Below the pieces are notes generated by a model, which saw only the letters and a list, made by a program, of their open reading frames with translations, did no database searches and was not told the origin of the DNA. 42,918 nucleotides of DNA from contig WQSH01000009.1 of assembly GCA_009787995.1 (NCBI GenBank), forward strand, positions 1 to 42,918, in the 5' to 3' direction. Positions 16,664 through 26,500 of the stretch are shown piece after piece (position 1 is the first letter of the stretch; each line of letters starts with the position of its first letter). Source of the stretch: Oscillospiraceae bacterium. Lineage in GTDB: Bacteria > Bacillota > Clostridia > Oscillospirales > Oscillospiraceae. The position numbers and the translations under genes are program-made.

Positions 16664-18283
16664 ATGATTGATATATCGGCACATGGGCTAAACAAATATT
16701 ACGGCTCAAATCACGTTCTTCGTGGCGTCACGTTAGAAATTTACAAGGGCGAAAAAGTTGGATTATTAGGCAAAAATGGCTCTGGTAAAACAACGCTTTT
16801 CAAAGTAATTGCCGGAGATGAGCCTTATGACAGTGGGAGCATTTCAAAGGCATCGGGCAAAAAAGTAGAAATTCTCGCACAAATTCCTGCATTTGGCGAA
16901 CACGACACGGTAGAGGATATTTTGCGTTCATCTTTTGCGGAAATTGTGGAAACATACGAAGCCATGAAGAAAATCGAAGGTGACGGCACGCCATCGGTTC
17001 TGAAGCGCTACGGCAAGCTGATGGAAGAATACGAACGGCTTGGTGGGTATGAAGTTGAAACGAAAATCGAAAAAATATGCAATGGGATGAATATTGGCGA
17101 CAATATGCGCAACAGCCTATTTCAATCGCTTAGTGGCGGCGAGAAAACGCGAGTAAATTTGGCGCGTATTCTGCTCCGTGATTGCGATATTCTATTGCTT
17201 GACGAACCAACAAATCACCTTGACTTGGCTTCTTTGTCGTGGCTTGAAAATTTCATAAAAGAATTTTCGGGTACAGTTGTTGTTATATCCCACGACAGGG
17301 TCTTTCTTGATAATGTGGTGAGCAGAATTGTCGAAATTGAAGATGGAGAAGCTAATTTCTATTCGGGTAACTATACTTTTTATGTTGAAGAAAAAGAGCG
17401 ACGTTACCAAACCCAAGCAGAGCAATACAAGCAGCAGCAGCGGAAAATTGAGCAGCTGGAAACCGCAATTAAGCGACAGCGTGTGTGGGCAGCCATAAAT
17501 CCGTCAAATACAGGCTTGGCTAAACGTGCGTTGGCTATGGAAAAACGCATTGAGCAGATGGAAAAGGTGGACAGGCCTACCACATCGAGAAAAATGACGG
17601 AGGATTTTAACAGCGGCGGTCATGCGGCGAAGGAGGTTGTTTCGTTTGACTGCGTTCGGAAATCCTACGGTTCTAACGTGTTGCTTAATGATGCAAACCT
17701 CAGCATAGGCAGAAATGACCGCATCGCCCTAATCGGCGCAAACGGTTGCGGTAAAACTACGCTTTTGAAAATGATTATGGGCGAGGATGCTTGTGATAGT
17801 GGCACGGTCAAAGTGAGCAGCAACATCAAAATTGCGTATATGTCACAGATTATCGTATTTGATGATGCAAACGCAACTGTGCTTGATACTCTACGCAATA
17901 TCGCACCGTTTCCCGAAGAAAAACTACGAAGCATACTTGCCCGCTTTCGATTCAAAGCCCTTGATGTGGTAAAAAAGGTCGGAAGTCTTTCAGGCGGTGA
18001 AAAAAGCCGTTTGAAACTATGTTTGCTTATGCAAAATCAAGCTAATTTCTTGATTCTTGACGAGCCTACTAATCATCTTGATATAGAATCGAGGGAATGG
18101 ATAGAGGATGCTGTATCAGATTTTAGCGGCACTATGCTGTTTATCTCCCATGACAGATTTTTCCTAAGCCAATTTGCTTCAAAAATATGGAGCATGAAAG
18201 ATGGCGAAATTACGGCATTTAATGGGGGCTTTGAAGATTTTTTGCAAACAAAATCTGGTGCTGAACAGTTACGATTTGCTTAA
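16664..18283 (+). CDS. ABC-F family ATPase, probable ribosome protection type
   Basis: A 539-residue soluble protein with two ATPase domains and no membrane segment. Domain 1: Walker A GKNGSGKTT, signature LSGGEKTR, LLLDEPTNHLD. An interdomain linker of about 80 residues is rich in Gln/Glu/Lys (YKQQQRKIEQLE). Domain 2: GANGCGKTT, LSGGEKSR, LILDEPTNHLD. ABC-F proteins act on the ribosome E-site; some displace antibiotics. Start: ATG 16664 with AAAGGAG 9 nt before; the longer ORF start lies inside the leader hairpin. The elaborate attenuating leader favours an inducible antibiotic-resistance role over a housekeeping one. The gene appears more AT-rich than its neighbours, which suggests transfer. 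Confidence 0.88.
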   Translation: MIDISAHGLNKYYGSNHVLRGVTLEIYKGEKVGLLGKNGSGKTTLFKVIAGDEPYDSGSISKASGKKVEILAQIPAFGEHDTVEDILRSSFAEIVETYEAMKKIEGDGTPSVLKRYGKLMEEYERLGGYEVETKIEKICNGMNIGDNMRNSLFQSLSGGEKTRVNLARILLRDCDILLLDEPTNHLDLASLSWLENFIKEFSGTVVVISHDRVFLDNVVSRIVEIEDGEANFYSGNYTFYVEEKERRYQTQAEQYKQQQRKIEQLETAIKRQRVWAAINPSNTGLAKRALAMEKRIEQMEKVDRPTTSRKMTEDFNSGGHAAKEVVSFDCVRKSYGSNVLLNDANLSIGRNDRIALIGANGCGKTTLLKMIMGEDACDSGTVKVSSNIKIAYMSQIIVFDDANATVLDTLRNIAPFPEEKLRSILARFRFKALDVVKKVGSLSGGEKSRLKLCLLMQNQANFLILDEPTNHLDIESREWIEDAVSDFSGTMLFISHDRFFLSQFASKIWSMKDGEITAFNGGFEDFLQTKSGAEQLRFA

Positions 18284-18290
18284 AATATTC

Positions 18291-18344
18291 TTGACACTCG
18301 AGTTAGGCTGTGCTAACCTATGAGTAAAGTTAGTTGACGCTAAC
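18291..18344 (+). promoter_or_regulatory. Promoter with two GTTAG-N6-CTAAC operators
   Basis: TTGACA at 18291-18296 and a weak -10 (TAACCT, 18314-18319) with the first operator (18302-18317, GTTAGGCTGTGCTAAC) lying across the spacer and -10; the second site is at 18329-18344 (GTTAGTTGACGCTAAC). Binding would directly block polymerase. Confidence 0.75.
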
Positions 18345-18361
18345 TGCAAGGAGGGATTTAT

Positions 18362-18655
18362 GTGAGCATTGTTATTGTCGGCGGCAATGAGCGGATGGCT
18401 TGTCAATATAAAGCTATTTGCAAAAGCCATGGGTGCAAGGCAAAGGTTTATACCAACGAGCGCGGCTCTCTTAAAAGCAAAGTTGGTTGCCCTGACCTTT
18501 TGATTATACTGATGAGCACTGTGTCACATTCAATGGCGACTACCGCAATGGAAAGCGCAAAGCGCAATAATGTGGACATTGCACATCTGCAGTCAAGCAG
18601 CGCAACTGCGCTGAATAATTTTCTCAAAGATTATCAGGCGCAAATTAGGCTATAG
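18362..18655 (+). CDS. DUF2325 small protein
   Basis: A 97-residue protein of the DUF2325 family, recognisable by the opening SIVIVGGNERM, a central Cys-containing segment (CKSHGCKAKVY) and DLLIILMSTVSHSMA. The fold is Rossmann-like; the function is unproven, but as I recall such genes often sit near iron or metal transport genes. GTG start after AAGGAGGG. It is the first gene behind the two operators and is followed, after 100 nt, by the exporter pair, probably in one transcript. Confidence 0.78.
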   Translation: MSIVIVGGNERMACQYKAICKSHGCKAKVYTNERGSLKSKVGCPDLLIILMSTVSHSMATTAMESAKRNNVDIAHLQSSSATALNNFLKDYQAQIRL

Positions 18656-18755
18656 CATTGCCGCAGTTTCCATGCTATAATCGTTTGGCTGAGTGCGGGA
18701 GCATGATGGATATTGAAACAATTTGGTTATAATGATTCGGGGAGGGGGTCGAGTG

Positions 18756-20585
18756 ATGGGGACATCAACCGGAGAAGCCAAAATTCATTATAACAGGCAG
18801 ACGCAAAGCAGGAATGGGGTTGGGCTGCTCAAAATCATCCGTTACCTAAAAGCTAGAGAACTGCTGCAGGTGCTGACAGTTTTTGCCTTTGCTGTGCTTC
18901 AGGTCAGGCTCGACCTGCTGATTCCGGAGTATATGAGGCGCATCACGCACCTGGTGCAAACTCCCGGAAACCCGGTTAGCGACATAGTTGCGGCAGGTGG
19001 GTTCATGCTGCTTTGTGCGCTAGGCAGCCTTGCCTGTGTTTTCATAATCAGCTTTTTTGCCTCCAAAACCTCTGCGGCGCTATCTATGAGGCTGCGCGAA
19101 ATGCTCTTTACGAAGGTTGGGGATTTTTCGATGAAAGAGTTCTCCCGCTTTTCCGCCTCCAGCCTGATAACCCGCTCCACCAACGACATTACGCAGGTGC
19201 AGCAATTTGCCATGTCGGGCATGCAGATGCTGCTCAAGGTGCCGATTTTGGCGGTGGGCGGAATCATCGGGATTGCGGGCAGCGGGCTTGAATGGACTGC
19301 TGCCGCATCGATAGCGTTCGGATTCGTGCTGGCGGTTGTAGCCATTTGCCTGGCCGTGGTTCTTCCTCAATTCAAGAAGATGCAAGAATTTGTCGACAAG
19401 CTCAGCCTCACCGTGAGGGAAAGCCTCGTTGGAAGGCATGTCGTCAGAGCATATAATGCCGAGGATTTTCACGAAGAGAAATTTGAGGCCGCAAACAACG
19501 GCTTTACGCGCGCAGACCAAGCGACCAACCGCGCGATGGCAGTGATGGGGCCGGTAATGTCGCTCGGTACAAATGGGGTCGTCGTCGCAGTGTACGTCAT
19601 AGGTGCATTTCTAATAAGCGCCGCAGGGCAGACTGCTGCGGCGCTTGCGGTGTTTTCCAACATGGTCGTCATGTCGTTTTACCTTGCGCTGTTGTTTAAT
19701 GCTGTCAAGTTTATAACCAAGGTCGTCCCGAGGATGCCAAGGGCCGCCGTCTCTGCCGCGCGCATAATAGAAGTGCTGGAAACCGAAGCGGGTGAAGATG
19801 GGGTGGTTAACGGAGAGGAGGCATGCAAACATGGGGAGGTTGAATTTAGAGGCGTGAGCTTTCGATACCCCGGAGCGGCGGGCAATGCTTTGGAGGATAT
19901 CAGCTTCACCGCAAAGCAGGGGGAAACAGTAGCCTTTATCGGCTCTACCGGAAGCGGGAAGACCACGCTATTAAATCTGGTTATGCGGTTTTTTGAAGCC
20001 GCAAAAGGCGAGGTGCTCATAGACAGCGTTGACGTCAGATACTACCGTCAAGAAGCCCTAAACAACAAAATCGGCTACGTTCCGCAAAAAGCCGTGCTGT
20101 TTCAAGGGACGATAGGCTCGAATATCGCCTATGGCGAAAACGGAAAAGGCGGGTATTCCCCCGAAGATATCGCAAGGGCGGTCAAAATTGCAAGGGCGGA
20201 GGAATTCGTCAGCAAGCTTGATGGTGGCATAAACTCCGGCATATCACAGCGCGGCGCAAACCTTTCAGGCGGACAGAAGCAACGCATTGGGATTGCCCGC
20301 GCCGTTTGCCGCAATCCGGAAATACTCATCTTCGATGACGCCTTCTCAGCCCTGGACTACAAGACCGACCGGGAGCTCAGGGGTGAGCTGAAAGCGAAAA
20401 CTTCCAACACTACGAAGCTGATTGTGGCGCAGCGCATCGGGACTATAATGGACGCAGACCAAATCATAGTGCTCGATGGCGGCAAAATCGCCGGGATGGG
20501 CACTCATGCGGAGCTGTTGAAATCCTGCCGCATTTACAGGGAAATCGCCGCATCGCAGCTAAGCGAGGAGGAGCTTGCATTATGA
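18756..20585 (+). CDS. Heterodimeric ABC exporter-type subunit 1 (degenerate ATP site)
   Basis: A 609-residue half-transporter: six-helix membrane domain, then ATPase domain. Walker A GSTGSGKTT and signature LSGGQKQR are normal, but the Walker B is followed by Asp in place of the catalytic Glu (IFDDAFSALD) and the switch His is Gln (VAQRIGTI). This subunit therefore carries the degenerate site, as in other heterodimers of the TM287/288 type. Start: ATG 18756, with GGGGAGGGGG about 7 nt before; the ORF track start is upstream of this SD. Coupled to the next gene by ATGA. The operators upstream suggest a role in metal or siderophore traffic (YbtPQ/IrtAB use this fold for import), which is inference. 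Confidence 0.85.
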   Translation: MGTSTGEAKIHYNRQTQSRNGVGLLKIIRYLKARELLQVLTVFAFAVLQVRLDLLIPEYMRRITHLVQTPGNPVSDIVAAGGFMLLCALGSLACVFIISFFASKTSAALSMRLREMLFTKVGDFSMKEFSRFSASSLITRSTNDITQVQQFAMSGMQMLLKVPILAVGGIIGIAGSGLEWTAAASIAFGFVLAVVAICLAVVLPQFKKMQEFVDKLSLTVRESLVGRHVVRAYNAEDFHEEKFEAANNGFTRADQATNRAMAVMGPVMSLGTNGVVVAVYVIGAFLISAAGQTAAALAVFSNMVVMSFYLALLFNAVKFITKVVPRMPRAAVSAARIIEVLETEAGEDGVVNGEEACKHGEVEFRGVSFRYPGAAGNALEDISFTAKQGETVAFIGSTGSGKTTLLNLVMRFFEAAKGEVLIDSVDVRYYRQEALNNKIGYVPQKAVLFQGTIGSNIAYGENGKGGYSPEDIARAVKIARAEEFVSKLDGGINSGISQRGANLSGGQKQRIGIARAVCRNPEILIFDDAFSALDYKTDRELRGELKAKTSNTTKLIVAQRIGTIMDADQIIVLDGGKIAGMGTHAELLKSCRIYREIAASQLSEEELAL

Positions 20586-22417
20586 GCGAACACAACAGCG
20601 ACAAAAGGCTCAAGGGAGCATCTATGGGTACAAACCATTTCGCCGGAGTTGCGGAAGACGTGGGCGGTTATGGGGAGACTTGGAGAAAGCTGGCAGCCCA
20701 TTGCAAAAAACATCTGCCGCTCATAGTGTTTGCGCTTATTTTGGCTGTAGCGGGAAGCATTTTGCAAATACTAGTCCCCGGGAGGCTTCAAGCTTTGACA
20801 GACATCATCCAAGAGGGGATTGCAGGCGGGCTTGACATGGATGCAGTAATAAGCGTGGCTGTTGTGCTTGGCGTCATATTTGCGTGCACTGCGCTGCTTA
20901 GTTTCCTGCAGAGCTATACACTCGCCGGAGCCACGGCGCAGATATCGGAGAACCTGCGTTCCCAAATTTCAAGGAAAATAAACAAACTGCCGCTCAAATA
21001 CTTCGGCAGGGTGAGCCTGGGCAACGTGATGAGCCACATAACCAACGACGTGGACACCGTAGGCCAGGCTCTCAACCAAAATATCGGGACTTTGATGTCA
21101 GCCTCCGCCTTGTTCATTGGTTCGCTTGGCATGATGCTGTGGTCAAACTGGATTATGGCGCTGACAGCCATCTTCGCAAGCGCAATTGGCTTTTTATCCT
21201 CAAAGGCGGTTTTGTCCCACTCAAAAAAGTTTTTCAAGGCACAGCAAAACGGCCTTGGCGCAATAGGCGGGCATGTGGAGGAAGTATATTCGGGGCACAG
21301 CGTCGTCAAGGCGTACAACGGCACAAAAGCCGCTAAAGAGGCATTCGCCGAGCTAAACGGCAGGCTCTATGCAGCTACGTGGAAGGCACAGTTCGTATCG
21401 GGATTCATAACTCCGCTCATGCAGTTCTCCGGCACGCTCGCCTATGTATCCGTCGTTGTCGTCGGTGCTGCCCTCGTCATGCGCGGGCAGATAAGCTTCG
21501 GGCTTATTGTGGCGTTCATCATGTACGTCAATCAGTTCACGCAGGGGCTGACCCACATAGCGGAAACATTCCCGGGGATTCAGAGCACAACGGCGGCAAG
21601 CGAGCGCGTGTTTGAAATATTGGACGAGGACGAGCTTTCTGACGAAAGTCATAAAACGCAGAGGTTATCCAGCGTCAGGGGGGAAGTCACTTTCAAGAAC
21701 TTGAGCTTTGGGTATGACAAGGATAAGACTATAATCCATGATTTTTCCGCAGAGGTAAAGCCAGGGCAGAAAATCGCAATAGTCGGCCCGACGGGCGCAG
21801 GCAAAACCACTCTAGTAAATCTGCTTATGCGCTTTTACGAGCCGGACGGTGGAGAAATCTGCATAGACGGCGTGCCGATAAGCCAAGCCACAAGAGGGGA
21901 CGTGCATAGTCAGTTTAGCATGGTTTTGCAGGACGCCTGGCTCTTTGAGGGCACGGTTAGGGAAAACATCGCATACAAGAACAAGGGTGCGACTGATGAA
22001 AAAATTGCGGAGGTTTGCACTGCCATAGGGCTACACAGTTTTATAGCGTCACTGCCCAATGGGTATGACACCGTGCTCAACGACGAGGCCGCCTTGTCCG
22101 AAGGCCAGAAGCAGCTTGTTACCATAGCCCGCGCGATGATCCATGCTGCGCCGATGCTGATTCTGGACGAAGCCACAAGTTCGGTCGATACGAGGACCGA
22201 GGCTCTAATTCAGGGCGCCATGGACATGCTCATGGAGGGAAGGACGTCGTTTGTCATTGCGCATAGGCTGTCCACAATCAAAAATGCTGATTTGATTGTG
22301 GTTTTGAAGGACGGCAACATAGTAGAAAGCGGCGTGCACGGCGAGCTCCTTCTGCAAAACGGCCCCTACGCAGAGTTGCACCGCAGTCAATTCGAGCTGC
22401 CGGCCCGGCCTGCTTGA
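20582..22417 (+). CDS. Heterodimeric ABC exporter-type subunit 2 (catalytic ATP site)
   Basis: Partner half-transporter of 611 residues. Six membrane helices, then ATPase domain with Walker A GPTGAGKTT, canonical Walker B and Glu (ILDEATSSVD) and switch His (IAHRLSTI). Its signature is LSEGQKQL, not LSGGQ, so with subunit 1 it gives one working and one degenerate site: its own Walker motifs with the normal LSGGQ of subunit 1. ATG overlaps the stop of subunit 1. It faces the HD-GYP gene tail to tail with 31 nt between and no clear terminator. Confidence 0.86.
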   Translation: MSEHNSDKRLKGASMGTNHFAGVAEDVGGYGETWRKLAAHCKKHLPLIVFALILAVAGSILQILVPGRLQALTDIIQEGIAGGLDMDAVISVAVVLGVIFACTALLSFLQSYTLAGATAQISENLRSQISRKINKLPLKYFGRVSLGNVMSHITNDVDTVGQALNQNIGTLMSASALFIGSLGMMLWSNWIMALTAIFASAIGFLSSKAVLSHSKKFFKAQQNGLGAIGGHVEEVYSGHSVVKAYNGTKAAKEAFAELNGRLYAATWKAQFVSGFITPLMQFSGTLAYVSVVVVGAALVMRGQISFGLIVAFIMYVNQFTQGLTHIAETFPGIQSTTAASERVFEILDEDELSDESHKTQRLSSVRGEVTFKNLSFGYDKDKTIIHDFSAEVKPGQKIAIVGPTGAGKTTLVNLLMRFYEPDGGEICIDGVPISQATRGDVHSQFSMVLQDAWLFEGTVRENIAYKNKGATDEKIAEVCTAIGLHSFIASLPNGYDTVLNDEAALSEGQKQLVTIARAMIHAAPMLILDEATSSVDTRTEALIQGAMDMLMEGRTSFVIAHRLSTIKNADLIVVLKDGNIVESGVHGELLLQNGPYAELHRSQFELPARPA

Positions 22418-22448
22418 ATGAATGCGGCGCACTAAATCTCTAAATCAA

Positions 22449-23510
22449 TTATTCGCTGCCTATTTGCAGCAACACTTTTTCAAACTCGTCGTGGACTACC
22501 AGAAATAGGTTTACCAAGGTGGGGTCAAAATGTGTGCCCTTGCCGTCCTCTATAATCATTACTGCTTTGCTGTGGGGGAACGCTTTTTTGTATGGCCTAT
22601 CAGTTACTAAGGCATCGTATACGTCGGCAATCGCCATTATTCGACCCAGCAGGGGTATGTCTTCGCCTTTGAGCCCATGAGGGTAACCGTTGCCGTCCCA
22701 TTTTTCGTGGTGAGTTACGGCAAGGATTCTGGCATACTCTAAAAAATCGCTGTCGGTGGTGCTGTCTTTAATGTCCAAAATGATGCGTTCCCCAAAGGTG
22801 GTGTGCTCTTTCATCTCTTCAAACTCCTCGGGGGTGAGCGGGCCGGGCTTTAAGAGTATGGAGTCCTTTATCGAGATTTTCCCTACATCGTGCAATGCGG
22901 ATGATTGAAGCACAAGCTCCACATCAAGCGCAGATATCTCTTTTTCATATACGCCGTATTCTTTTATGGCGCCAATTAGAATTTTTATGTACCGCTGAGT
23001 CCTGTCGATGTGGTTGCCCGTCGTTGCGTCGCGGTGCTCCACAAGCTCTGCCGTGGTTTTGAGGACGGCGTTTTTTAGTGAAACGACCTCTTGCGTCTTT
23101 TCTTTTACCATGCGCATCAAGTTATTGTTGTACTCTACGAGCTGAAGGTGCAGTTCTATGCGCTTGAGTAGCAGAGGAGGCGAAAAAGGCTTTGTAATAT
23201 AATCCACTGCGCCTAGTGAAAGCCCCTTGAACTCGGTTTCTTCACTATTCATAGCCGTAAGGAAAATGACTGGTATGTGTGCGGTGTTTTCATCGGACTT
23301 GAGCCGTTCCAGCACGTCATACCCATCCATTTCCGGCATTTCAACGTCAAGTAGAATCAAATCAGGTGTCGTTTTTTCTAATGCTTGAAACATCCTTGCA
23401 CCGGAATTTACCGTAAAGACATTGTATATTCCGGAAAGTGCAGTTTTTCCCATCACTAGGTTTGACCTGTTGTCATCTACTAAAAAAATTGTTTTGCGAT
23501 CGGCGCTCAT
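22449..23510 (-). CDS. Response regulator with HD-GYP c-di-GMP phosphodiesterase domain
   Basis: A 353-residue output protein. Receiver domain 1-125 with phospho-acceptor D55 (LILLDVEMPEMDG) and K107 (TKPF). A coiled linker (about 126-155) leads to an HD-GYP domain: H207-D208 (SALHDVGK), HHEKWDGNGYP (267-277), and the downstream D296 (AIADVYDAL). All motif residues appear intact, so it should degrade cyclic di-GMP when phosphorylated. SD AGGAGG before the ATG. It lies 49 nt downstream of the hydrogenase-domain kinase on the same strand and is its likely partner. Confidence 0.92.
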   Translation of the reverse strand: MSADRKTIFLVDDNRSNLVMGKTALSGIYNVFTVNSGARMFQALEKTTPDLILLDVEMPEMDGYDVLERLKSDENTAHIPVIFLTAMNSEETEFKGLSLGAVDYITKPFSPPLLLKRIELHLQLVEYNNNLMRMVKEKTQEVVSLKNAVLKTTAELVEHRDATTGNHIDRTQRYIKILIGAIKEYGVYEKEISALDVELVLQSSALHDVGKISIKDSILLKPGPLTPEEFEEMKEHTTFGERIILDIKDSTTDSDFLEYARILAVTHHEKWDGNGYPHGLKGEDIPLLGRIMAIADVYDALVTDRPYKKAFPHSKAVMIIEDGKGTHFDPTLVNLFLVVHDEFEKVLLQIGSE

Positions 23511-23559
23511 TATTAAATTCCTCCTATCATAGAATTTTGTAACATAGTTTCAAGTTGCG

Positions 23560-26500
23560 CTACTCGGCAATAGTCTGGTCAATCAACGCTGCGGCATCTT
23601 CAAGCTCGCCACATAGCAGGTGATCGGCAATGCTGCTGAGCAGCGCCTTTGTTTGCTTTGAACAGGACTTTGGGTCGATTGCTTCAAATGCGTTGTCCGC
23701 AGCGTCTATGTCAAAATCGTCGCAGGCTTTCTTAATATCCAGCAGTTGGCTGCGAAGGAGCGATGGGTTTTCATCTTCCTCAGGAGAATCCTGTATGCTC
23801 CTTTTCTCAAGATCCCTGACGACCTCATGCAGTAAATCCAAAAACCTCGGCGTCTCCTCTCGAATAACCGCCATGTCGCCACCACGGCCTGCTGTCTCCA
23901 AAACACCCGCAGTGTCCGAAAGGGCTAATCTGCCAATATTGAATAAAGCGCTTTTCATGGCGTGGGTTTGAATCGTGTACGACTGAAGCGCTTTCTCATC
24001 TAGCTCCTGACGTAGGAAAAGCGGGTTAATTATGTCGATGGACGTTCGGGCGTCGCGCAAAAACGAGTCCACAAGCATGTCGGTCAGAGTGTCCTCATTG
24101 ACATTGCCTATGTCCAAATTATCGGCCTTTGCACGCCTTGCCCTTTCTATGACTTCCTGAGGCTGCTTATCGCGAATAAAACGCAAAAGGTATTTGTCAA
24201 GCTGGTTTAAGTCGACGGGCTTTGATATGAATCCCGAAAAGCCGTTGTCCATAAACATTTGCACTGAGTCGCTCAATGCGTTTGCGGTCAAGGCGACAAT
24301 GGGGTGGTCGTATCCCATGCCCTGAATTATCCTTGTTGCTTCGATGCCGTCCATTTCCGGCATCATGTGGTCCATGAAGATGATGTCGTATACTTCGCCT
24401 TCTTCAATTTTTTCAATAGCCAATTCACCGCTTTCCGCAGTATCGACCGCAAGCTTGTATGGGAGCAAGAACCCCTTTGCCACGTGCAGGTTGGACTCCA
24501 CGTCGTCTACAACTAGCACGCGGCCGTAAGGCATTGGTTCGCAGTTTAGTTTGGATATCTTTTTCATGGATTTTTGGGTGTCATCTAGGTTTTGCATTTT
24601 CTCAACAACCGTCGGCCCCAGGACATCCTGCCCTTTCCTGCGTTGGGGCAGGTGCACCGTAAACGTGCTGCCCTTGCCCAACTCGCTCTCTACAAAAATC
24701 TCGCCGCCCATCATCTTAATCAGTTTGTGTGAAATCACCAGGCCCAACCCGCTACCTTCAATCGCTCGGTTGTCCTTCAAGTTAAATCTGGTGAACTCAT
24801 CACCAAACAGGCTGCCTAGCTGCTCCTCGGACATGCCTTGCCCCATATCGTTGACAGTCGCAACCAAAGTAAGCTCATCGCCCTCGCCTATATCCTCGAC
24901 AACAAAAGACAAAGAGACAACGCCCTCCAAGGTGTATTTAAAAGCATTAGAGATGATGTTGTTTAGTACTTGCTTTACGCGTATTTCATCACCTATCAAA
25001 AATTCCGGAAGGTTCTCATCCACGCTCAACTTGAATTCTATCCTTTTGCTGCCGATGTAGATGAGGTTTAATTGTACGGTATCTATAATCATACTTGCCG
25101 TTTCGTATGGGGCAGGCAGGATTTCCATCTTGCCCGCTTCGACCTTGGAAAGGTCAAGGATATCATTGATGATGGAAAGCAGCAGCCTGGATGAATTGTA
25201 AATGCGAAAGAAAGCCTCTTCGGTTTCGGAAGTGTGGGTGTCTTTTTGAAGCTGCATCTCGGCTATGCCTAAAACGGAGTTCATGGGAGTGCGTATTTCA
25301 TGGCTCATATTAGAAAGGAATTTGGTCTTTGCATTGTTTGCGGCCTGCTCTCTGCTAAGTGATTCCTCAAGCTTGGTGAGCATTTCCTTCTGCTCGCTCA
25401 AATCCCACACATAGGCCATTACAGCATTTCTCCCACCGAGATTTACGCACTCCAAATACACTTGGCAGGGGATAGGTTTTCCTTCCAAGGTGCAGTGCAT
25501 CCACTCACATTCAATCTTGCCTTTTTCAAAGGCCAAGTCCAAAATTTGAGTTACTTTTTCGCGAGTTGGAGTGCCGTCCGGCTGGTACTCGGGGCAAAGG
25601 TCGAAAAAGCGGTCGATATAATATTGCTTGTCAGACAGCCCGAACAGGGTGGCGGCGGCTTGGTTTGCCTCGAGGACTTTATGGTTTTCGTCATAGATTG
25701 CACAAAGTATCGGTGAGGCGTTTAGCATAGCCTTGAGTTTTTGTTGCGCATTTTTTTCAATTTCCTCGAGTTTGTAGCTTTCCCGCAAATCTCGCGCATA
25801 AACAATCGCTACGTACTTGTCGCCAAGCTTCACCCTCTCGAGATAGACTTCGACGGGTATGGTCTCTCCGTCAGAGGATATGTGTATCCATTCGGGCAAG
25901 TACCCCTTGCCTGTTTCAAGCGCATCCAATATTGCCCCTCTAGCCTTCTCCCTCGAAGGTTTTCCGTCGCGCTGATACTCAGGGGAGAGCTCGAAAAATC
26001 TGTCAATGTATTCCTGCTTATTACGTAATTTAAGAATATTGGCAGCCTCTTCGTTGACCTCAATGATATTGAAGTTTTCATCGAAAATTGCGCAAAGCAT
26101 CGGCGAGGCGTCGAGCATGGCCTTGAGTCTTTGCTCCATCATAATGGTATTTTCGGCAAGCGTGTGCTTTACAAAATACACGCAATTGTTGTGGTGGTTT
26201 ATGCCAAGCGCAATGGCTTCCGCCATATCCATACATGATGGGTAACCACAGGCAGAGCAGTCGACATGCTTGTCGTTTTCGCTGAGCTTAAGAAGTTTTT
26301 CCCTGAAAATGGCCTCTATTTCGGCTTCGCTGATAGCATTTTTGTGGAGGGGTTCGGCTTTTTCGTACTCGCACATAAAATCATCAAGCCGCAGATTTTC
26401 AAACCGTTTGTTGAGGCGTTCAAAGCGGTCTGCCGGGGTGAGTGGCATATTTTCGCCTTGATTTCCCATCGATTCAAATTTTAGCTTGCGCAGCGAAGAG

